Assembly: GCA_032119795.1 (NCBI GenBank)
Contig: JAUMFO010000008.1
Span: 372,001-436,000 of the forward strand
Origin: JAGIBJ01 sp032119795
GTDB lineage: Bacteria > Actinomycetota > Thermoleophilia > Solirubrobacterales > Solirubrobacteraceae
Length of the DNA: 64,000 nucleotides
Direction of reading: 5' to 3'
Positions 59,085 through 64,000 of the stretch are shown here, piece after piece. The translations under genes and the position numbers were made by a program. Within the stretch, counting starts at the first letter, position 1. Each line of letters starts with the position of its first letter. Under the pieces are notes generated by a model. It saw nothing but the letters and a program-made list of their open reading frames with translations, had not been told where the DNA came from and did no database searches.

Positions 59085-59699
59085 TTAGCTCACCTGGGCG
59101 CAGGCGGGCTCGTTCTGGATGGCAGCTTCCAGGCCCTTGTCCTTCTTCAAGGTCGCGACCGGGCCGAGGTACTCGTTCAGGACCGCGAAGTCCTTCCCGA
59201 GCTGCTCCATGTTCTTCGCTGCGGCCGCGGCCGTGCTGAAGTCCTGTGAGCGAAGGCCCTGGCGGATCTTCGCCACCTTCTCTTCCGTGTCGGCGAGCTC
59301 AGACTGCGCCTTCTTCCAACCGGCGAGCTGCGCGGCCTCCGGCGGGGCGCCGACGGCCTTGATCACCTTCTGCTGCCCCTCGAGCTGATCGGTCACGTCG
59401 GTGAAGAAGCGGATGAGCTCCTTCTGGGCGGCCTTCGGATCAGGCGACTTCGTGTCTGGCGGCTGCAGCTGCGTCGCTTCGTCGGCGAGGCCCGTGCAGA
59501 GCTGTTTGGCCCACGACGCCTCCGGCGAGTTGGCCTTCACCGGCGTCGTGGACTTCTCCGCCTGCTCGGCGAGTTCAGCTGCCGAGCTGCTCGTCGTCGC
59601 CGCCGGGGCCGACTCGGCCTTCTTCTCGTCGTCGCCACAGCCAGCGACGGCGAAGGCCGCCGCGGCTGCGAGCGCCGTCAGGATCTTGCGTGAGCTCAT
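59085..59699 (-). CDS. Lipoprotein (gene I), helical, unknown function
   Basis: 204 residues. Lipoprotein signal MSSRKILTALAAAAAFAVAGC (lipobox VAGC), then a Ser/Ala-rich tether and a helical mature domain with ASWAKQLCTGLADEATQ, ELIRFFTDVTDQLEGQQKVI, AQLAGWKKAQSELADTEEKV and a final NEPACAQVS cysteine. Two mature cysteines could pair. It begins 13 bp after the lipase stop and so is the third gene of operon K-J-I. No known family recognised; the general style matches the lipoprotein at 36532. Confidence 0.75.
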   Translation of the reverse strand: MSSRKILTALAAAAAFAVAGCGDDEKKAESAPAATTSSSAAELAEQAEKSTTPVKANSPEASWAKQLCTGLADEATQLQPPDTKSPDPKAAQKELIRFFTDVTDQLEGQQKVIKAVGAPPEAAQLAGWKKAQSELADTEEKVAKIRQGLRSQDFSTAAAAAKNMEQLGKDFAVLNEYLGPVATLKKDKGLEAAIQNEPACAQVS

Positions 59700-59712
59700 C
59701 GGTCGTCGCTCC

Positions 59713-60978
59713 CTACGTGCCGGCCTGGCAGGAGTTGACCGGCGGCTTGCCGGCCATTCGGTCGTTGATAAACGACACCGCGTCGGGCACGCCGCGCGCC
59801 ACCGTCGTCACGTGTCCCGTGTTCATGACTTTCCACTGCAGAGTCATACCAAGCTTGCAGTACATGAAGCGCAGGTCGTCGGCCTGCCAGAACGGAACGA
59901 TCGGGTCGTTCTCGGCGTGGTACTGGAACACCGGCACCTTGATGTCGTCGAGCCCGAGCATGTTCTCGTAGGCCCGATCAAGCCACTTCGCCGTGCCGAA
60001 CGGGCTGCTCGTGGTGTAGTCGGCGTAGGACTTGCCGGGGTAGTCGCTGATCAGCTCGATCGTGCAGTCGTTCGCCGCAGAATTCGCGAAGACGGGCTTG
60101 GCGCTCTCCGTGAGGAACGAGTTCAGATCCAGCTCGCTGTAGGCGTTGTCGAGACCGATCATCGCCATGATCAGGAAGCCAAACGCCGCGCTCTGCTCGA
60201 GTTCGTTGGCGGTCGCCGCGAGGTTGGCGGGCACGCCGCCACCACTCACGCCGACCAGGTTGAGGTCAGACCCGTAGGTCTTGGCCATCTGGCCGGCCCA
60301 CATCGAGGCGCCGCCACCCTGCGAGAAGCCGTGGAACGCCACCTTCGGCGACGGCGAGAGCTTGGCCTCCGGGAGGCGCGTCGCCGCGCGGACGGCGTCG
60401 ATCATCGCCGCGCCCATCGACCTGCCGGCGATGTACGTCGGCTGGGCGTTCTCGTAGTAGCCCTCGTAGTCGGTGACGGCGACGGCGTAGCCAGCTTTCA
60501 GGAACCGGTTGAGTCCGGCCTGCTCGTAGAACGCGCCGTTGTTGATGTAGCGAGACACGGTGCACGAGAACGCGTTGCCGGTCGTTCCGGGGCCGAACCC
60601 GACCACGTTCATCTTGGCCGGATCGGCGTTCCGCGGCACGAGAATCGTGCCGGTGACGACGTCACGGCGACCGAGCGCGTCGGTCGACAGGTACATGACC
60701 TGCCAGGCCTGGGCGAGCCCACGGGCCGTGGGCGGGCCAGCCTTGGCGGGACGGGCGCGAATGATGTCGCCCGAGTCGCCAGCCGGGATCGTGGCCGGCG
60801 GCGTGTAGAACGGGTCAGACTCGGCGTTGGGCGTCGGCGCCGGCCAGTTGCGGTCGATCGCCGGAGCAGCCTGCGCGGCGTCGGCCACGCCGAACGTCAG
60901 GCTCGCCGCCAGCGCGGCGACTCCGACACTGCGCGTGAGCAGGGTCTTGAAGGGGCGGGACATGACAGGGGCCCTCAT
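59713..60978 (-). CDS. Secretory lipase (LIP family)
   Basis: 421 residues; ATG at 60978 overlaps the stop of gene K (ATGA). Signal peptide SVGVAALAASLTFGVADAAQA. Alpha/beta-hydrolase of the secretory-lipase family: WQVMYLSTDALGRRDVVTGTILVP, VVGFGPGTTG, AVAVTDYEGYY, the nucleophile elbow AFHGFSQGGGASMWAG, acid residue in YHAENDPIVPFWQ and histidine in MNTGHVTTVARG. Six or so cysteines suggest disulfides. It cleaves lipid or ester substrates outside the cell. Co-translation with an FN3/N-domain protein is unusual and links the array family to lipids or polyesters. Confidence 0.88.
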   Translation of the reverse strand: MRAPVMSRPFKTLLTRSVGVAALAASLTFGVADAAQAAPAIDRNWPAPTPNAESDPFYTPPATIPAGDSGDIIRARPAKAGPPTARGLAQAWQVMYLSTDALGRRDVVTGTILVPRNADPAKMNVVGFGPGTTGNAFSCTVSRYINNGAFYEQAGLNRFLKAGYAVAVTDYEGYYENAQPTYIAGRSMGAAMIDAVRAATRLPEAKLSPSPKVAFHGFSQGGGASMWAGQMAKTYGSDLNLVGVSGGGVPANLAATANELEQSAAFGFLIMAMIGLDNAYSELDLNSFLTESAKPVFANSAANDCTIELISDYPGKSYADYTTSSPFGTAKWLDRAYENMLGLDDIKVPVFQYHAENDPIVPFWQADDLRFMYCKLGMTLQWKVMNTGHVTTVARGVPDAVSFINDRMAGKPPVNSCQAGT

Positions 60979-62378
60979 GATGCCGAGGTGGTCTTAGGGG
61001 TCAACTTGAGGCTGATGGTGTTCCCCGTGCCGGCGGTGAGCGGACTCACGAGACCGTTGAGGACACCGCAACCGTTGAGATCAGAGATGGCGAACGTCGA
61101 TGACGCGGTGCCGCCCTGCTCACGCGTAAAGGCACTGGATGCGAAGTTCAGCACCGACAGCGACTTGGTCTGGCAGTTGTTACCGCCCGCCAGCGGGATG
61201 GCGCCGAAGAGCCGAACCTCGAGCACTTTGATGCGTGCCAGCGCCTTCGCGCTGAGCGTTTGGCCCGTGATGCTGCCGGTGATCGCACCGGACGTCAGGA
61301 TGCCGATCTTGGCCGTCAGCGGCAGGAAACCGAGGGTGGTCAGGCGGGCCGACGTCGTGTTGAACGTCGCGTCGGCGGTGAAGGCGCCGGCGGCGCCGAA
61401 CTTCGCGTTGACCATGCCTTTCACGGGGAAGCTGCCACGGGTCAGGGTCTTGAGCACCGCGGTACCGGTGGCGTCATAGGACACCGCGTCGGACGGCGTT
61501 GACGTCGTGGTGAGGGTGATCTCCTGGCTGAAGCCCGAGAGCTTGCCGGAGGCGTCCTTCGCACGAACCTTGAACTTGTAGTCCCGGCCGGCGGTAAGGC
61601 CGGAGATCGACGCGGTCGTGCCCGTCACCGACTGCACCTGCACGCCGTCCTGGAAGACGTCGTACCCGGTGACGCCGATGTCGTCAGTCGACGGGCTCCA
61701 CGACAGCGTGGCCGACGTCTGCGCGGCCGTGCCGTTCAGGCCAGCCGGCGCGGTCGGGGCCCCGGAGTCGCCCACCGGGACGGTGATCGTCGCCAGCAGG
61801 TTGTTCTGCCCGGGCTTGAGGAAGCACTCGGTCTCAAACTCGTCGAGGCCGGTGAGGCCTCCGTCGGCGAGCGTGGGAGCCAGTCGGAGCACGAGGTCGT
61901 TCACGCGGATCTCGTGCTTGCCGAGATCCTCGAGCGTGATCGCGGGCGTCTCGCCGGTCGCGTCAGCGACGAAGCCACCGGTCGCCGGAATCGAGCGCTT
62001 GGCAATCGTCGTCGAGACCGAGAGGTCCTGGACGAAACCGTCGGGGAAGGTCAGCGTGGAGGCCGCATCGGCGAAGCCCTCAATGGTGGCCGATTCGAGG
62101 GCGCGCAGCCCTTTCGTCGCCTGGGCCGACACCGCAGCGGAGCCGGTGAAGGCAAACGGCTCGAGCTTCTCGAAGCGGGCCGCGGTCGTGGGGATGTCGC
62201 TGGTGACCGACAGCTTCAGGGGCTGGGGAGCCATCAGCGGAAAGTTGCAGGCGTAGTCGAGTTGAATCGACACCGGCGCGGCGTGAGCCGCCGACGCAGA
62301 GAGGGGAACGCTCAACAGGGCGGCTACCGCGATACGACGGGAGAGCCGGGACCTGGAGCGAAGGCCTAGACGGGACAA
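60975..62378 (-). CDS. Array protein K: diverged N-domain, one FN3, C-domain
   Basis: 467 residues; TTG at 62378 is taken as start (AAAGG about 8 bases upstream), giving signal peptide AVAALLSVPLSASAAHAA. The N-domain is LDYACNFPLMAPQPLKLSVTSDIP to ETECFLKPGQNNLLATITV: the same two-cysteine frame as the array but strongly diverged, and the copy that looks most like DUF6801. One FN3 (SATLSWSPSTDDIGVTGYDVFQDG) and a diverged C-domain with VRLFGAIPLAGGNNCQTKSLS and NGCGVLNGLVSPLTAG intact. It shares no DNA-level identity with its neighbours and lacks the SD stem-loop, so it may represent an older form. First gene of the K-J-I operon. Confidence 0.8.
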   Translation of the reverse strand: MSRLGLRSRSRLSRRIAVAALLSVPLSASAAHAAPVSIQLDYACNFPLMAPQPLKLSVTSDIPTTAARFEKLEPFAFTGSAAVSAQATKGLRALESATIEGFADAASTLTFPDGFVQDLSVSTTIAKRSIPATGGFVADATGETPAITLEDLGKHEIRVNDLVLRLAPTLADGGLTGLDEFETECFLKPGQNNLLATITVPVGDSGAPTAPAGLNGTAAQTSATLSWSPSTDDIGVTGYDVFQDGVQVQSVTGTTASISGLTAGRDYKFKVRAKDASGKLSGFSQEITLTTTSTPSDAVSYDATGTAVLKTLTRGSFPVKGMVNAKFGAAGAFTADATFNTTSARLTTLGFLPLTAKIGILTSGAITGSITGQTLSAKALARIKVLEVRLFGAIPLAGGNNCQTKSLSVLNFASSAFTREQGGTASSTFAISDLNGCGVLNGLVSPLTAGTGNTISLKLTPKTTSAS

Positions 62379-62409
62379 GGAAAGCCTTTCGCGGGACAGA
62401 GAAAAGAAA

Positions 62410-62440
62410 GCGCCCCCGTCACATTACGTGACGGGGGCGC
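62410..62440 (-). terminator. Intrinsic terminator of array gene L
   Basis: Perfect 13-bp arms GCGCCCCCGTCAC and complement with a 5-base loop, followed leftwards by TTTCTTTTC. A classic Rho-independent terminator, 59 bp past the stop. Confidence 0.8.
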
Positions 62441-62498
62441 AATCTAGGAGAGCATGGGACTCAGTATTGAGCCATGCTCAGAACCTTAAGCGGAGTGC

Positions 62499-64000
62499 TT
62501 AGGGCTTGGGGGTGAGGTTCAGGGAAATCGTGTTCCCCTTACCAGCGGTCAGCGGGGAAACGAGGCCGTTGAGGGCGCCGCAGCCGTTGAGATCGCTGAT
62601 GGCGTACTGCCCGGTGAGGGTGCCGCCCTTGAAGATCTCAAACGCCTTGGTGGACGTGAGGTTGATCTCCGAGAGGGACTTGGTCTGGCAGCTGTTGCCA
62701 CCAGCCAGCGGAATCGCACCGAAGAGCTTGACTTCCGTGACCTTGATGCGCACGAAGCTCTTCGAACGCAGGATGTTGTTGTCATCCAGGGTGCCGGTCG
62801 TCTTGCCCGAAGGAGCGAAGGCGATCTTCACCGTGATCGGGAGGAAGCTCAGCGCCGTGAGGCGACCCGTGGTCGGGTTGAGCACCAGATCAGCCGTGAA
62901 CTTGCCGTTCGACGGATCGAGCTGCGCGTCGATGCCACCCTTGAGCGGAAGAACACCAGTGGTGAGCGTCTTCAGCGTGGTGGAACCAGCGAGCGTGTAG
63001 CCCTGGCAAGCAAAGCCCTCGGGGCAGCCGACCGGACCAGCGATGGTCGTGCCGGAAACCGCAGCGGACTTGGGGCTGACGAGACCGGGCTCGTCGTAGG
63101 CCTCAACCGTGAACGAGTAGGCCTTGAGCGGAGCCAGGCCGGTCGCCGTGTAGGACGTCGTAGCCGAGGTACCGACCTTGACGCCATCGCGGTAGACGTT
63201 GTAGCCAGCGACCTTGACGTCATCCGTAGATGCCGTCCAGGACAGAGCGATCGTCGACGAGGTGATGGCGCCAGTCTTCAGAGCCGTCGGAACCGACGGA
63301 GCGGCGTTCGGCTTGAGGGTGGTCACCGCGGCAGCGTCGGACTTCGGACCAGCAAGCGGGCCCTTGGTGTCGACAGCTTCAACCTGGAACGAGTAGGCCG
63401 TGTTGGCGGTGAGGCCATCGACCGTTACAGACGTCGCCGGAGCGTTGACCGTCTTCACGAGGGTCGCGCCCTGGTAGACGTTGTACTTGGCAACGGAGTC
63501 GCCAGCGTCGGGGTCCGTGGCAGCGTTCCACGAGAGTGCAACGCTGGTGAGCGCCGGAACGCCCTTGACGTTTGCAACCTTGCTCGGAGCCGTGTTCGGC
63601 TTGAGCGTCGTGACGGCGAGTGCAGCCGACTTCGGACCAGCAAGCGGGCCCTTGGTGTCGACGGCTTCAACCTGGAACGTGTAGGCCGTGTTGGCGGTGA
63701 GGCCATCGACCGTGACGGACGTCGCCGGAGCGTTGACCGTCTTCACGAGGGTCGCGCCCTGGTAGACGTTGTACTTGGCAACAGAGTCGCCAGCGTCGGG
63801 ATCCGTGGCAGCGTCCCACGAGAGTGCAACGCTGGTGAGCGTCGGAACGCCCTTGACGTTTGCAACCTGGCTCGGCGCCTTGTTGGGGTCAACAACCGGG
63901 CCGGTGGTGATCAGGAACTCGTCGTGATCCTCCGAGCGGTTGCCGGCCTTGTCGACGGCGGTGATGATGAAGCGGTACTCCGAGTCCTCACCGAGATCGG
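62499..64000 (-). CDS. Array protein L: FN3 repeats and C-domain (N-terminus beyond window)
   Basis: 500 codons are visible; the frame runs open to the right edge. From the edge: the end of a long FN3 variant (SEYRFIITAVDKAGNRSED), two near-identical FN3 units (SQVANVKGVPTLTSVALSW and SKVANVKGVPALTSVALSW, about 300 bp apart), one TVPTALK-type unit (SVPTALKTGAITSSTIALSW) and the standard C-domain (CPEGFACQGYTLAGS to NTISLNLTPKP). The order predicts an N-domain and signal peptide to the right, making it a large member like A or C. Function unknown. Confidence 0.8.
   Translation of the reverse strand, partial: DLGEDSEYRFIITAVDKAGNRSEDHDEFLITTGPVVDPNKAPSQVANVKGVPTLTSVALSWDAATDPDAGDSVAKYNVYQGATLVKTVNAPATSVTVDGLTANTAYTFQVEAVDTKGPLAGPKSAALAVTTLKPNTAPSKVANVKGVPALTSVALSWNAATDPDAGDSVAKYNVYQGATLVKTVNAPATSVTVDGLTANTAYSFQVEAVDTKGPLAGPKSDAAAVTTLKPNAAPSVPTALKTGAITSSTIALSWTASTDDVKVAGYNVYRDGVKVGTSATTSYTATGLAPLKAYSFTVEAYDEPGLVSPKSAAVSGTTIAGPVGCPEGFACQGYTLAGSTTLKTLTTGVLPLKGGIDAQLDPSNGKFTADLVLNPTTGRLTALSFLPITVKIAFAPSGKTTGTLDDNNILRSKSFVRIKVTEVKLFGAIPLAGGNSCQTKSLSEINLTSTKAFEIFKGGTLTGQYAISDLNGCGALNGLVSPLTAGKGNTISLNLTPKP

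Noticed and set aside
1..64000. tRNA or rRNA genes, insertion sequences, prophage genes
   Set aside because: I looked for typical tRNA arm sequences, transposase motifs and phage proteins and saw none that I could support.

Overview
The window is GC-rich, densely coded DNA from an actinobacterium. A glucosyl-3-phosphoglycerate synthase, Rrf2-controlled suf and cys genes, many TetR regulators and frequent GTG starts point to Actinomycetota. I lean towards the Thermoleophilia/Solirubrobacterales, but that is inference from gene content and not a phylogenetic result. All gene names below come from reading motifs in the translated sequence. No database search was run.

Bases 1-5.4 kb hold the 3' part of a secreted protein with Gly/Ser linkers and a NucA/NucB-like nuclease end, overlapped by a SUKH-type immunity gene; a small membrane protein; and a large FG-GAP-like secreted protein. 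Bases 5.4-8.1 kb hold sufS, sufC and an IscR-like Rrf2 regulator, without sufB or sufD. Bases 8.2-15.9 kb hold a Tat-exported PhoD-like phosphatase, a TetR gene divergent from a secreted beta-propeller with a palindrome between them, a LapA-domain protein, a YugP-type zinc peptidase, an RNB exoribonuclease and a membrane diguanylate cyclase. Bases 15.9-21.8 kb are a sulfur block: a sulfate ABC importer operon, an Rrf2 regulator with a likely operator, gpgS and a CysE-like acyltransferase.

Bases 21.8-28.0 kb hold an acyl-CoA dehydrogenase/TetR divergent pair around a perfect palindrome, PAP2 and diacylglycerol-kinase-like lipid enzymes, a ZIP-like transporter, serC and a toxin-antitoxin pair whose start codon lies inside a 38-bp inverted repeat. 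Bases 28-38.2 kb hold a degenerate lysyl-oxidase-like protein, an SDR, zwf, a TetR-controlled operon (acyl-CoA dehydrogenase, SDR, APH-type kinase, histidine-phosphatase-fold protein) that looks like a bacterial version of the ACAD10/11 4-hydroxyacid route, a lipoprotein, and a cobalamin riboswitch in front of cbtB-cbtA.

From 38.7 kb to the right edge lies the most unusual part: a same-strand array of ten secreted paralogues (called A-H, K and L here). They share a two-cysteine N-domain, one to seven fibronectin-III repeats and, in most, a highly conserved four-cysteine C-domain. Members differ by FN3 number (including a perfect 303-bp tandem duplication), by a swapped IPT/TIG end (A) and by a second N-domain at the C-terminus (B). 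Eight carry the same small stem-loop holding the Shine-Dalgarno sequence, five share an upstream motif, and most end in one family of GC-rich terminators. A 100-N assembly gap falls inside one FN3 array. A diverged member (K) forms an operon with a secreted lipase and a lipoprotein. The array looks like a recombining family of extracellular proteins; its function is unknown to me.
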